A DNA stretch of 64,000 nucleotides from positions 1,860,001-1,924,000 of the forward strand of contig NZ_MAYG01000001.1 in the NCBI RefSeq assembly GCF_001684965.1, in the 5' to 3' direction. Origin of the DNA: Chryseobacterium arthrosphaerae (GTDB lineage Bacteria; Bacteroidota; Bacteroidia; Flavobacteriales; Weeksellaceae). Shown here piece after piece: positions 8,375 through 17,931 of this stretch (the stretch's first letter is position 1; every line of letters begins with the position of its first letter). Position numbers and translations under genes: made by a program. Below the pieces are notes generated by a model. It ran no database searches. It was given only the letters and a program-made list of their open reading frames with translations, and was not told the origin of the DNA.

Positions 8375-8505
8375 CTATTGAATGTATATAGCTGCTGCAT
8401 ATTGTTTTTTCTCTAACATATCTTTCAGATTGAGCAGATTATTGTATTTAAATGATCGGCTGAACTCTTTATTAACATCTGAAATCCAAAGAGGCTTATT
8501 TAAAA

Positions 8506-9897
8506 TTATTTTATTCCATATTTTGAGGACTGGAAACTCAGTTTTTTTAATCCCTGCTGAATTTCGGGAGCATTCATAAACAGTTTCCACAGGAATCCTG
8601 TTCTGTAGTTTTCAATCATTGGAGCTATTGTTCCCTGGTCAATAGCCAGGTATCTTGGTGTAAACCAATTGCCGTAATGAATGGATGTTGCATCATAAGG
8701 CCCGGCAGATCCTATGAATTCAGGTTTTTGAGTATAAATAAACCTCAGGAAATTCATGGATTCTTTTGGAGTATATGGAAAACTGCTCAATGCTGCTGTG
8801 GGTGTTATTACTCCATTATCATTACCCGGCATATGGGCTGTATATCCTGTGCTTCCATTTTCATTTCTTGTATAACCGGCTGTTAATCCCCAATAGTTCG
8901 GCCCATAGCCTTTCCATTGCTTCGGATTTTCTACACAATATTGGTAATCGATAAGTGTCTGGTTTTTATTTACATCGAAATAGTTTTTCACCAGCTTATC
9001 GGATAGTCCTGTAGGATCCAGCCCGATATATGAATATTGTGCCCAGAACAATGGGCCGCCGTATTCTTCGGCATAATTATGTTTTACATACAGAGGTAAT
9101 CCGTATTTTGTTTTGTCTGTAAGGTAGGTTCCGTTTCTGGTCCATCCTTTATAGTAGGTTTCAGCATCAATAGAATAAGTAGGTGAAGATGCTGCTAAAA
9201 TATAAGTGATCAGACATTCATTATAACCTTCGAGAGGAAAGTTCATTTCCCACTGATATTCCGGTGACCAATGCCAGTAAAGGACTTTTTCACCTCCTTT
9301 GGTATACCAGTTCCACTGAATTCCTTTCCATAGCTCATCACATTTTGCAGCCAGTGCTTTTTCTTCTTCATTTCCGTTTTTAAAATATTCACGAACCATC
9401 AGTATTCCTGAAGTAAGGAATGCGGTTTCCACGAGATCTCCTCCATTATCTTTTTTACCGAAAGGAACAGTCTTACCTGTCTCTCCATTGATCCAATGAG
9501 ACCATGCTCCTTTATGTCGGTCGGCTTTTGCAAGGAAATCCATCATATGGGAAAGTCTTTTTACAGCTTCCTTCCTTGGGACAAATCCTCTTTCCACACC
9601 AACCAGAATTGTTGCGAGTCCAAATCCTGAACCGCCGGTAGTGATCACGTGTTTATCTTTATCAGGATAAATATTATCTTCATGATACCGCTCTCTTCCC
9701 AGCATTGACTTCGGTTCTGCATAGTCCCAGAAATATTTCAGAGCATCTTTCTGCACTCTGTCCATCAGCTGTTCGTCTGTAATATCAGATTTCACCCCTT
9801 TACCGGCCTGGGTTTCCTGTTTCTGAATATTGGCGTTTTTGCATGAATATACAAAAAACAAAGAGGTAACAGCCATTGATAATACGATCCTTTTCAT
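8506..9897 (-). CDS. GH144-family glucanase lipoprotein (glucoamylase-like, Pfam Glycoamylase)
   Basis: 463 residues. A lipoprotein signal ends FVYSC (Cys19). The body is the Glycoamylase domain (PF10091): DALKYFWDYAEP near 52, TTGGSGFGLATILVGVERGF near 86, KKDNGGDLVETAFLTSG near 146, and AAGY/GPNYWGLTAGYTRNENG in the C-terminal half. Characterised relatives include GH144 endo-beta-1,2-glucanases from Chitinophaga, so the likely substrate is beta-1,2-glucan or another soluble beta-glucan. The lipid anchor places it in the periplasmic or outer membrane face. It sits between SusC/SusD and the GH3 beta-glucosidase, as expected for the endo-acting enzyme of a utilisation locus. Family call is firm; substrate is inferred. 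Confidence 0.85.
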   Translation of the reverse strand: MKRIVLSMAVTSLFFVYSCKNANIQKQETQAGKGVKSDITDEQLMDRVQKDALKYFWDYAEPKSMLGRERYHEDNIYPDKDKHVITTGGSGFGLATILVGVERGFVPRKEAVKRLSHMMDFLAKADRHKGAWSHWINGETGKTVPFGKKDNGGDLVETAFLTSGILMVREYFKNGNEEEKALAAKCDELWKGIQWNWYTKGGEKVLYWHWSPEYQWEMNFPLEGYNECLITYILAASSPTYSIDAETYYKGWTRNGTYLTDKTKYGLPLYVKHNYAEEYGGPLFWAQYSYIGLDPTGLSDKLVKNYFDVNKNQTLIDYQYCVENPKQWKGYGPNYWGLTAGYTRNENGSTGYTAHMPGNDNGVITPTAALSSFPYTPKESMNFLRFIYTQKPEFIGSAGPYDATSIHYGNWFTPRYLAIDQGTIAPMIENYRTGFLWKLFMNAPEIQQGLKKLSFQSSKYGIK

Positions 9898-9928
9898 GAT
9901 TTCTTTTTTACGTAATTCTACTAAAAGA

Positions 9929-9952
9929 AGAGGAGAACTTTCATTCTCCTCT
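9929..9952 (-). terminator. Hairpin/terminator between susD and the GH144 gene
   Basis: A perfect 9-bp stem (agaggagaa with ttctcctct) and a 6-base loop are followed on the minus strand by CTTTTAG. It follows the SusD stop and precedes the glucanase start. It may reduce transcription of the enzymes relative to susCD or protect the susCD transcript 3' end. Confidence 0.6.
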
Positions 9953-9969
9953 AAAGTTTATTTTATGTT

Positions 9970-11385
9970 TTAATATCCGGGGTTTTGTGTAAATGCACCC
10001 GCACTTTCAGTCATTGCATCAAACGGAATTGGGAACAGTTCGTTTTTTCCGGCTTTGAATCCATAAGGAGCCAATACTGTAGCAGCTTGTCCGGTTCTTA
10101 CCAAGTCTACGAAACGGTCACCTTCCATAGCAAGCTCTACTCTACGTTCATGCCAGATTGCAGTTCTCAATGCAGCCTGTGTTGATGCTGTAGTACCTCC
10201 TAACTGAGCTCTTGATCTCACCCTATTAAGATTGGCAATAGCTGCAGAAGTATTTCCTAATTCATTGGCGGCTTCTGCATTAATCAGAAGGATTTCAGCA
10301 AATCTTAAAATTCTGATATTCTGAATAGACCCATAACCGCAAGCACTTTTGTTCAAAGCTTTTGGCACGTATACTTTTTGGTTATAAGTAGTTACTGACT
10401 GAGCATCACCCATTGCAATTAAATCTCCTTCCGGAGTCGTCTCTCCGTTTCTAAGAATGGTAAGTTCTTTTCTGATATCACCAGCCTCAAATGCATTTTC
10501 AAGAGCATTAGAAGGGGTAAAGAAGCCCCAGCCAAACTGATCTCTTACTCCCTGTACTTCAGCATACTGGCTTCCTTTGAATGGAGGTATACAGTCACAA
10601 TTTACTTCAAATACAGATTCTCTTCCAAATTCTCCTGCCGGTCTGAATAAATGATTGAAATCAGGATCTAAGTCATACCCCATACTCATTACCTGATTGG
10701 ACGTTTCATATGCTTTCTGCCAATCTTTTTTATAAAGGTATACTTTTGAAAGTAATCCCAATGCTGCTCCCTTCGTTACTCTCCCCAAATCTGAAGCGGG
10801 ATAAGTCTGAGGAAGAATTCCTGCAGCAGTGGTAAGGTCGGAAATAATAAAATCATACACTTCCGCTGCAGTATTTCTTGGAACTTTATAATTAGTCTGA
10901 AGTCCGTCAAAAATAGGTACACCACCATATATTCTCACTAAATTAAAGTAAAGATACGCTCTCAGCATTTTTGCTTCTGCCACCAACCTTATTTTTAAAT
11001 TAGCATCCATATCAATCTTCGGAACATTCGTAATTACCTGATTACAACTGTTTATCGCCTGCCATTGTCCGATCCAATACCCTCTTATACCCTCATCACT
11101 AACGGTATAAGTAAAATTATCATATACATTGATAAAGGAAGCATCACCGGGATTAGATCCTTTGACAACATCATCTGCAGGTACTCCAAATACAAACTGG
11201 TATGGGAAAGCAGAATTTTCCCAACTCCTCAGAAAAGTATAGATAGCATTCGTTGCCTGCATAGCATCCTCTTGGGTTTTGAAAAATGTTGAAGCATCTG
11301 TATAACCTTCCTGCTTTATATCTAAATAATCATTGCAACTTACTGCCAATGAAAATAATGCGATTGATAAAAATATCTTTTTCAT
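9970..11385 (-). CDS. susD: SusD/RagB-family outer-membrane glycan-binding lipoprotein
   Basis: 471 residues. The lipobox is LAVSC (Cys17). The SusD-like N-terminal domain begins DYLDIKQEGY and the TPR-containing RagB/SusD core follows, with AKMLRAYLYFNLVRIYGGVPI near residue 138 and EILLINAEAANELGN and WHERRVELAMEGDRFVDLVR toward the end. It caps the SusC channel and binds oligosaccharide at the cell surface. It starts 12 bases after the susC stop, as in almost all Sus loci. At 471 residues it is on the short side of the family. The ligand is predicted from the neighbours as a beta-glucan oligosaccharide. Confidence 0.93.
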   Translation of the reverse strand: MKKIFLSIALFSLAVSCNDYLDIKQEGYTDASTFFKTQEDAMQATNAIYTFLRSWENSAFPYQFVFGVPADDVVKGSNPGDASFINVYDNFTYTVSDEGIRGYWIGQWQAINSCNQVITNVPKIDMDANLKIRLVAEAKMLRAYLYFNLVRIYGGVPIFDGLQTNYKVPRNTAAEVYDFIISDLTTAAGILPQTYPASDLGRVTKGAALGLLSKVYLYKKDWQKAYETSNQVMSMGYDLDPDFNHLFRPAGEFGRESVFEVNCDCIPPFKGSQYAEVQGVRDQFGWGFFTPSNALENAFEAGDIRKELTILRNGETTPEGDLIAMGDAQSVTTYNQKVYVPKALNKSACGYGSIQNIRILRFAEILLINAEAANELGNTSAAIANLNRVRSRAQLGGTTASTQAALRTAIWHERRVELAMEGDRFVDLVRTGQAATVLAPYGFKAGKNELFPIPFDAMTESAGAFTQNPGY

Positions 11386-11397
11386 AACTCTTTCTTA

Positions 11398-14220
11398 TTA
11401 AAATGTTAAATTAAGACCAACAGTATAAATGGCTGAAATTGGATAAATATTGTTATCAACTCCCATTTGTACTCTATCAGTATTCAAGATTTCAGGTGAG
11501 AACCCATTATATTTGAAGCTTGTCCAAGGGTTCTGAGCACTTACATATAATCTTAATTTGGTAATAGACAATGATTTTGCAAATGTTTGAGGTAAATTAT
11601 AACCAACCTGAATATTTCTGATTCTTATATAACTTCCGTCTTCTACGTAAAAACTGTTTGGTAAAATGATAGCTTGGTTATTGGTTGCCATCGGATAAGC
11701 ATTAGATGTTCCTGCACCATGCCATCTGTTGTTATAGAAATCAAGATCCCAACTTTCATTTCCGTAACGCTGCTCTCTGTTAAAATTATAAATTTTATTC
11801 CCGAAAACACCTTGAAAATCAATAGCAAAATCAAAATCATACACATTCAAATTAACACCAAATCCATAAGATCCCTTAGGAATAGGACTCCCCAGGAATT
11901 TTTTATCTCTGACGTCAATCACACCGTTTCCATCCAAATCTGCAAATTTAAACCCTCCGGCTTGGGCTCCATTCTGAGTAGCCCACGCATCTACTTCCGC
12001 CTGATTCTGGAAAATACCTTCTACCTGATAACCATAATATGAACCTACAGCTTCACCCGCCTGTAATCTTATGATTGAGTTACCATACAGACTAGCTCCT
12101 GCATTCAAATAGGAATTGTTAGCAACAGAAGTAATCTCATTCTTCAAAGTGGTCATATTTCCATATACTCCAATTTTCACATGATCATTGATCTTAGTAT
12201 CATAGCTGACAGAAAACTCTAATCCTTTATTATTAAAGGAATAGGCATTGGTAATATAATTATTCCAGTTTGCAGCACCGGAAACTGTTCCCTGAACGAT
12301 ACCGTATACTACATCTTTAGTATCTTTATCAAAATAAGTAGCATCGATTTTCAGTTTATTACTGAACATTGCCATTTCTATTCCGAAGTCTTTACCCGTT
12401 GTTGTCTCCCAGCCAATATTTGGATCTATAACCTTGTTGATTGTTTGTGAAGGATATCCCGCATTTCCATAATAAGCTCCTTCGGGAAGAATAGTCGTAT
12501 TCAGTGTAAATGCTCTTTGTACATCAGGATTTCCCAACTTACCCCAGCTTGCTCTTAATTTTAAAAGATTGAAAACATTCTGTTCACTCATAAAGTTTTC
12601 TCTGGAAATTACCCATCCTGCACTTACAGCCGGAAATACACGAGTTCTGTCATTCGAAGAATATTTAGAAGTTCCGTCCCTACGAACAGAAGCATTTACT
12701 AAATATTTCCCATCATAATCATAATTAACCCTTCCAAAAAAGGATTCAATCCTATCCTGATACGGAATTACATTTCTATCTCCTTCTTCAAAACTGGTTC
12801 GATAAATATCCGTTCCATTAGAAATGTCCAGAGAAGCATTACTACCGTTATAATTCACATTCAATGCTTCTGCATAGGCCTGAGAATATGAATTTCTCGT
12901 TCTGGAAAAGCCTGCCAGCAATTCTATATTATGTTTTCCCAATTCTTTTTTCCAGCTTAAGGTATTATCCCAGATATAATTTCTGGTCCTGGAATCTCTT
13001 GTGATTAACTTATTGGGTTTTTGATCAGCAACAGGGACATAGCCAAATGTTGGCGTATATTCATACTTATTCGAATTAATATTGTCAGTGCTATAGCTAA
13101 TTCGCAATGTAAAATCATTGAGGAATTTATATTCTCCCCAGATATTGTTCAACAGCCTTTCTTCTCTGGTCTGAGATCTGAACAAATCCATTTTTGCTCT
13201 TGAATTAGGAATTTTAGCCAATGTAAAATATTGGTAATCTCCTGTAGCGGGATTAATGGGTGCATACAAAGGCGGTGACGAATAAGCATCAAGTAAAGTA
13301 TTATGCACATGGTCTGTACGCATTTTTGAAAAAGTGAAATTATTCCCGATCGTAAGATTATCGGTAATTTTATAACTCAAATTCACTTTCGTGGTAAATC
13401 TGTTAAATCCACTGCCGGAATTAATTCCCTGACCTGCCGCAAGATTTCCTTCATCCTGAAGATTTCCTGCACTTAAATAATAATTCAGTTTACCAAGAGT
13501 TCCTGAAGCTGAAATATCATTAGAATTAATGATAGCTGTTCTGAAAATCTCTTTAAACCAATCCGTATCTGTAGGATAGGATGCTCTATCTAAGAATACA
13601 GGATCTTTTGCTTTATCATTGATCAGTTTCTCGTTATACAGCTGTATATACTGATCTGTATTGACCATCTTAGGGATATTGGTCACTGTCTTAATTCCTA
13701 AGTATGAATTAAAATTAAAAACCGGTTTTTTACCTCTTCCTGTTTTGGTTTTAATGATTACAGCACCATTGGATGCTCTTGCCCCGTAGATTGCCAAACT
13801 CGAAGGGTCTTTCAGAACACTCATTGATTCTATATCCTGAGGGCTTAAGAAAGAAATATCATCTGTAATCATTCCGTCAACAATAAAAACGGTTTTACCC
13901 GTCAAAGAGCTGATTCCCCTGATATCTACTCTAGGCGAAGCACCCGGTGCACCTGAGTTCAGAACCTGAACACCAGACAATCTTCCCTGTATAGAACTGA
14001 TAGGATTTGCATTGGGCTTATTGGCCAAATCTTTAGCAGAAACAATCCCGATACTTCCGGTCACGTTCTCTTTCTTCTGAGATCCATATCCTATCAGAAC
14101 TACCTCCTCGATCTTCTGCTCTTTTGCAGCAGTATCTTTTGGGGCTGTCTGCGCATTGACGTTCATCCCGAAGTACAGAACAGCAATGAGACATGAATAC
14201 TTTAAATTACTTTGTTTCAT
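11398..14220 (-). CDS. susC: SusC/RagA-family TonB-dependent transporter (short form)
   Basis: 940 residues. A signal peptide (1-23, ending NVNAQ) is followed almost at once by the TonB-box/plug start EEVVLIGYGSQKKENVTGSI. The plug carries SSIQGRLSGVQVLNSGAPGA and the SusC hallmark VFIVDGM ... DPSSLAIYGARASNGAVIIK. The rest is a 22-strand barrel ending in Phe (GLNLTF). It imports oligosaccharides with SusD using TonB energy. Most SusC proteins have an N-terminal carboxypeptidase-D-like domain of about 80 residues before the plug; that domain is missing here. It heads the operon, preceded by about 360 AT-rich bases without an anti-sigma or HTCS gene. Confidence 0.93.
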   Translation of the reverse strand: MKQSNLKYSCLIAVLYFGMNVNAQTAPKDTAAKEQKIEEVVLIGYGSQKKENVTGSIGIVSAKDLANKPNANPISSIQGRLSGVQVLNSGAPGASPRVDIRGISSLTGKTVFIVDGMITDDISFLSPQDIESMSVLKDPSSLAIYGARASNGAVIIKTKTGRGKKPVFNFNSYLGIKTVTNIPKMVNTDQYIQLYNEKLINDKAKDPVFLDRASYPTDTDWFKEIFRTAIINSNDISASGTLGKLNYYLSAGNLQDEGNLAAGQGINSGSGFNRFTTKVNLSYKITDNLTIGNNFTFSKMRTDHVHNTLLDAYSSPPLYAPINPATGDYQYFTLAKIPNSRAKMDLFRSQTREERLLNNIWGEYKFLNDFTLRISYSTDNINSNKYEYTPTFGYVPVADQKPNKLITRDSRTRNYIWDNTLSWKKELGKHNIELLAGFSRTRNSYSQAYAEALNVNYNGSNASLDISNGTDIYRTSFEEGDRNVIPYQDRIESFFGRVNYDYDGKYLVNASVRRDGTSKYSSNDRTRVFPAVSAGWVISRENFMSEQNVFNLLKLRASWGKLGNPDVQRAFTLNTTILPEGAYYGNAGYPSQTINKVIDPNIGWETTTGKDFGIEMAMFSNKLKIDATYFDKDTKDVVYGIVQGTVSGAANWNNYITNAYSFNNKGLEFSVSYDTKINDHVKIGVYGNMTTLKNEITSVANNSYLNAGASLYGNSIIRLQAGEAVGSYYGYQVEGIFQNQAEVDAWATQNGAQAGGFKFADLDGNGVIDVRDKKFLGSPIPKGSYGFGVNLNVYDFDFAIDFQGVFGNKIYNFNREQRYGNESWDLDFYNNRWHGAGTSNAYPMATNNQAIILPNSFYVEDGSYIRIRNIQVGYNLPQTFAKSLSITKLRLYVSAQNPWTSFKYNGFSPEILNTDRVQMGVDNNIYPISAIYTVGLNLTF

Positions 14221-14583
14221 ATAGTTTCAATTTTATTCAATCAATCAAATTTCCGCATATCTTTATTGGAGTTATCTTAAAATCTCAAAAAAAGACATTA
14301 GTCAAAAATAGGAAAAATATTGAATCATGTTAAAATATCTTAAAAATTTAAAAACAATTAACATTTAATAAACATAAAATAAAAAACAATTATTATTTAT
14401 GAATTTATACACAAAATAACCACAAATAAACAATCATATCATTAATAGGAAAACAGCATTTTTTCTTTAAAAAACCACCCAATAACGGGTATGGATTTAA
14501 TATTTTGTTAAATAGAGAATAGTATTTACCTTTGGTGCGGTTTTTGACAAAAAGCTTTAAGAAAAATGTAATAAAAAATATCA
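14221..14583. other. AT-rich divergent intergenic region
   Basis: About 360 bases between susC (minus) and the DUF4197 gene (plus), very AT-rich, with no reading frame. It must hold the susC promoter; a minus-strand TATTTTTG box lies at 14303-14310 but I see no matching TTG at the right spacing. A good plus-strand promoter is present at 14505-14534. Confidence 0.6.
14505..14534 (+). promoter_or_regulatory. Flavobacterial-type promoter for the DUF4197 gene
   Basis: TTG at 14505-14507, 19 bases, then TACCTTTG at 14527-14534, an exact TAnnTTTG match. The box ends 49 bases before the ATG at 14584. Confidence 0.75.
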
Positions 14584-15255
14584 ATGAAAAAATATATCAT
14601 TGCAACGGCCCTGATCATTGGAACCGGTGCAGCCATCACTACTACCGTACAGTCCTGCACAAGCATTGCCACAAGCGATATGGGGCTTTCTATTATCAAA
14701 AGAATGCTTCTTAACGGCATTGATAAAGGAGCAGGTATCTATGGAAACAAAGAAGCCTTCCTGCAGAATAATATGGTTGACAAAGCCCTTCCGAAAGAGC
14801 TCAGAGACATCAATTCTATGCTGGAAAAAATTTCACCCTCTCTGGTTGCCAAAGAAAGGGATTATATTGCACAGGCAGCAGTGTACACTGTCAATATTTC
14901 AAAACCTATTTTACAGGGTGCTGTCAACAGCCTTAATGCACAGGATGTAACAAGGATCATCCAGGGAACAACTGCAACACAGATCCTGAAAGAAAAAACC
15001 TCCCAACAGCTTATTGCAGCCATTTCCCCTAAAGTGGATGAAAAGCTCAATGAATATGGAATTGTGAAAACAATCAATACCGCATTAGCCGGAAATAACT
15101 TCCTCGGAAATCTTCTGGGAGGAAATAAAAACACAGTCAACTCCGGCGGATTGAGCCAACTTGCTTCAGAACAGCTCGTCAACGGCCTATTCAATATTAT
15201 CGAAGATTATGAACATCAGAACTCCAAATCCCTGCTGGGGCCGTTTGGAAAATAG
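14584..15255 (+). CDS. DUF4197 lipoprotein
   Basis: 223 residues with a signal sequence and probable lipobox TVQSC (Cys25). The mature part is the all-helical DUF4197 domain: LSIIKRMLLNGIDKGAGIYG (about 35-54), MLEKISPSLVAKERDYI, then SQQLIAAISPKVDEKLNEYG. Members are exported proteins of unknown function in Bacteroidota and Proteobacteria. A good promoter precedes it, and the DUF493 gene follows 40 bases downstream on the same strand, so they may share a transcript ending at the terminator at 15608. Confidence 0.85.
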   Translation: MKKYIIATALIIGTGAAITTTVQSCTSIATSDMGLSIIKRMLLNGIDKGAGIYGNKEAFLQNNMVDKALPKELRDINSMLEKISPSLVAKERDYIAQAAVYTVNISKPILQGAVNSLNAQDVTRIIQGTTATQILKEKTSQQLIAAISPKVDEKLNEYGIVKTINTALAGNNFLGNLLGGNKNTVNSGGLSQLASEQLVNGLFNIIEDYEHQNSKSLLGPFGK

Positions 15256-15295
15256 GAAAATTTTCGCTATATTTATATTATATTAACAATTGCAG

Positions 15296-15601
15296 ATGGA
15301 TATATTACAAGGAAATCAACACGCAAGTCCTGAGGATTTTTACAAATCTCTGAAGGAAAAACTGGAGGATCATCATGATTTTCCGGAAGATTATTTATTT
15401 AAATTTATCATTCCCACAGACCAGGCAAAACTTACTGAAATTTACAAAGTTTTTGACGGTATTAAATTTACACTGGGAAACCGCGAAAGCAAAAATGGAA
15501 AATACACAGCCTGCAACATCAATGCATTTGTACTGGATGCCAATCAGGTGGTGAATATCTATAAAGAAGTAGCCAAGATAGAAGGCGTTATTCTATTGTA
15601 A
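15296..15601 (+). CDS. DUF493 family protein (YbeD-like)
   Basis: 101 residues, small and cytoplasmic. I chose the ATG at 15296; a TTG two codons upstream is in frame but less likely. DFYKSLKEKLEDHHDFPEDY and YLFKFIIPTD, followed by ANQVVNIYKEVAKIEGVILL, give the ferredoxin-like alpha/beta fold of DUF493/YbeD, which resembles ACT-type regulatory domains. In enteric bacteria ybeD lies next to lipoate genes, but here the neighbours differ and the role is unknown. A strong terminator follows directly. Confidence 0.85.
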   Translation: MDILQGNQHASPEDFYKSLKEKLEDHHDFPEDYLFKFIIPTDQAKLTEIYKVFDGIKFTLGNRESKNGKYTACNINAFVLDANQVVNIYKEVAKIEGVILL

Positions 15602-15607
15602 AAGCAG

Positions 15608-15637
15608 AAACCGGATCATATTACCATGATCCGGTTT
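15608..15637 (+). terminator. Rho-independent terminator after DUF493
   Basis: A perfect 12-bp stem (aaaccggatcat with atgatccggttt), a 6-base loop and a T-run (tttttatt). Confidence 0.9.
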
Positions 15638-15734
15638 TTATTAGCCTTACTGCCATTCATAAAGGTATTCTTCTGTTCCTACTGCTTCCAATCTTTATTT
15701 ATCCTTTAATTATTACATTCCTTTAATAAACAAC

Positions 15735-15760
15735 AAACCACCCCTGTTAAGAGGTGGTTT
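15735..15760 (-). terminator. Terminator of the M43 protease gene
   Basis: An 8-bp stem (aaaccacc with ggtggttt) around a 10-base loop, oriented to end the minus-strand gene that stops at 15786. The T-rich run is interrupted (TTTGTTGTTTATT). Confidence 0.65.
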
Positions 15761-15785
15761 TATCAATCTGATAGTTGTTGTTGTA

Positions 15786-17843
15786 TTATTTCTTAACAAA
15801 CTTAATGCTTTCTGAAACTTTAGCATTGTTAAGGGTAATTACATAAACACCTTTTGCAAGTTCAGATACATGAATCTGATTATTGCCGGTTTTACCGTTC
15901 TTAACAAGCTGTCCTACAGCATTATGAATTTCAAACTGAGTTTCTCCTGAAAGTCCTGTAATATTAAGAATATCGTTAACCGGGTTAGGATACACTCCGA
16001 AGGTATTTTTCTTATTCACTTCTGAAGTTGATAAAGATTCTCTTGTAGTGAATGCTTTCGTTTCATAAGAGAATTCACCATCCAAATGGAATATAGTCTG
16101 TCCTGAACTTGTAAGCAAATCTACATATCCTTGCGCAGATCCTTGACTCACTGCCGTTAAACCATCTCCATAATCATCAGATATTGTGAATACATAGCAA
16201 TCTTGAGGCAAGTTCCATGTCTGAGTGATAAGAGCCGGATCAGCCTGCCCTGGTTGAGAATTACTATATCTTCCCTCTTTTACGATCTGACCTGCACTGT
16301 TTTTAAGATTCCATCTTGTTTCCTGTCCAAATCTGTCTCTCTTTAACTTAAAGGTAACCGTAGTTGTTCCAAAGTATGCAGGTGCTACAGGTTTTACATA
16401 GTTACCGCTTGTCGTATTATTGGTACTTCTCTGGTCTGCTCCTCCGTTTACAGATGTAATGGAGAAAGTAACAGGTGAAGATGCTACAGATCCATCTACA
16501 GGGATGTTGATAACATCAGATTTATCCTGAGTCAGATTACCTGACCAGCTATACGTCTGAGCAGCTCCGCCGTTGATTGAATATGAAACAACAGCTGAAG
16601 TTAAATTACTGGTTCCTCTGTTTGTAATAAGAAGACGCAATACGCCTGCTCCACAGTTAAGAATACCTAATGAACATCCGCCATCGTATTTTATTTCAGC
16701 ATCATTAGGGAACAAAGGAATAGGCTGATCAGCAGTAGATGCTTTAAGCTCCAATCTTCTCGGAGAATTATCCATTACTGTTCTGATTCTTGTTTTCTGA
16801 TCATTGGTATAAATGTTCATACAAGTATCATTGGTATAGTCCATATAGTTCTGAACCATTTCAAAAACGTTCGGATCGTTACAGCTTACTATAGAAGCAT
16901 TACATGTATAATTTGCAGTATGTGCCGTAGGTGTATCTGCACAATAGTCATTTCCACATGCTGCATCTCCCCAAATATGTCTTAACCCAAGAAAGTGGCC
17001 TACCTCGTGGGTCATTGTTCTTCCCCTGTCATAACCAGGCTGCATCAGGAACGTACCATCATTATAATCCATACTTCCAAAAGTAGCATATCCTGCAACT
17101 ACCCCATCTGTAGTAGCCAGACCTCCATTTGCGCCAAGTCCCGGAAGACCTGAAGCAGAAGGGAACTGAGCATACCCTAACAGACCGTTATCTGCAAAGT
17201 CCACACTCCACATATTCATATATTTGGTAGGATCCCAGATCGTCTTAGGCTTTACAGTTCCGTTAATATAATCTGTATATCCCTGGCTTTCATCACCTCT
17301 TCCCCAATAATCCCTGCAAAGGTTTACTCTGTCAATTCCGTTGGTAGGATTTCCGTTAGGATCTACTTTTGCAAGTACGAATTCTATTTCAGTATCAGCA
17401 CCTACGGCATTGGTATTATAGCCCGGAGTATTAATTTTTTTTCTGAAGTCATTGGTCATTACGGTAAGCTGAGACATTACCTGAGTGTCTGAAATATTAG
17501 GTGCAACACCTACATTCTGACCACTGTGAATAACGTGTACTACTACCGGAATTGTAATTACTGTTCCATTCTGAGATTTGTTGGCCTGAGCTTTTTCAAT
17601 CAAAGGAGCAAGCCATTTTTCAAACTGTTCATCAGACAGCCTTTCTGGAAACTTCTTCTGTAAGTTTGCTTCATATTCAACAGTTCCGCACTTTTCTACT
17701 CCATTAGGATCCAGCTTTCTGTTTTCCCATACTTTTTTTGTAGGTTTTGCACCGTCTCTGACCTGTGCGTTTGAAACTCCCACGCCCATAAAAAACAATG
17801 CGGCTAAAGAGGATTTTAAAATAATAGATTTTGTCATTACCAT
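15786..17843 (-). CDS. Secreted M43 (pappalysin-type) zinc metalloprotease with T9SS tail
   Basis: 685 residues. A signal peptide (to about residue 27) and a propeptide are followed by the catalytic domain with the zinc site HEVGHFLGLRH (279-289: His279, Glu280, His283, His289) and the Met-turn NYMDYTNDTCM (Met334), both typical of M43 cytophagalysin/ulilysin-like enzymes. Cysteines flank the site (CGNDYCADTP). A CARDB-like beta domain (about 375-480) and a second beta domain follow. The last 70 residues (FGVYPNPVNDILNITG ... IKFVKK) are a T9SS sorting domain. It is a surface or released protease. The ATG at 17837 is an alternative start. Confidence 0.92.
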   Translation of the reverse strand: MVMTKSIILKSSLAALFFMGVGVSNAQVRDGAKPTKKVWENRKLDPNGVEKCGTVEYEANLQKKFPERLSDEQFEKWLAPLIEKAQANKSQNGTVITIPVVVHVIHSGQNVGVAPNISDTQVMSQLTVMTNDFRKKINTPGYNTNAVGADTEIEFVLAKVDPNGNPTNGIDRVNLCRDYWGRGDESQGYTDYINGTVKPKTIWDPTKYMNMWSVDFADNGLLGYAQFPSASGLPGLGANGGLATTDGVVAGYATFGSMDYNDGTFLMQPGYDRGRTMTHEVGHFLGLRHIWGDAACGNDYCADTPTAHTANYTCNASIVSCNDPNVFEMVQNYMDYTNDTCMNIYTNDQKTRIRTVMDNSPRRLELKASTADQPIPLFPNDAEIKYDGGCSLGILNCGAGVLRLLITNRGTSNLTSAVVSYSINGGAAQTYSWSGNLTQDKSDVINIPVDGSVASSPVTFSITSVNGGADQRSTNNTTSGNYVKPVAPAYFGTTTVTFKLKRDRFGQETRWNLKNSAGQIVKEGRYSNSQPGQADPALITQTWNLPQDCYVFTISDDYGDGLTAVSQGSAQGYVDLLTSSGQTIFHLDGEFSYETKAFTTRESLSTSEVNKKNTFGVYPNPVNDILNITGLSGETQFEIHNAVGQLVKNGKTGNNQIHVSELAKGVYVITLNNAKVSESIKFVKK

Positions 17844-17931
17844 ATTTTTTATAATTTAGCAAATATAAAAAATTAACCCATCATACAAGAATACAATTCA
17901 TCAAAATTTAAAATAAAGTAAAAATAATACA

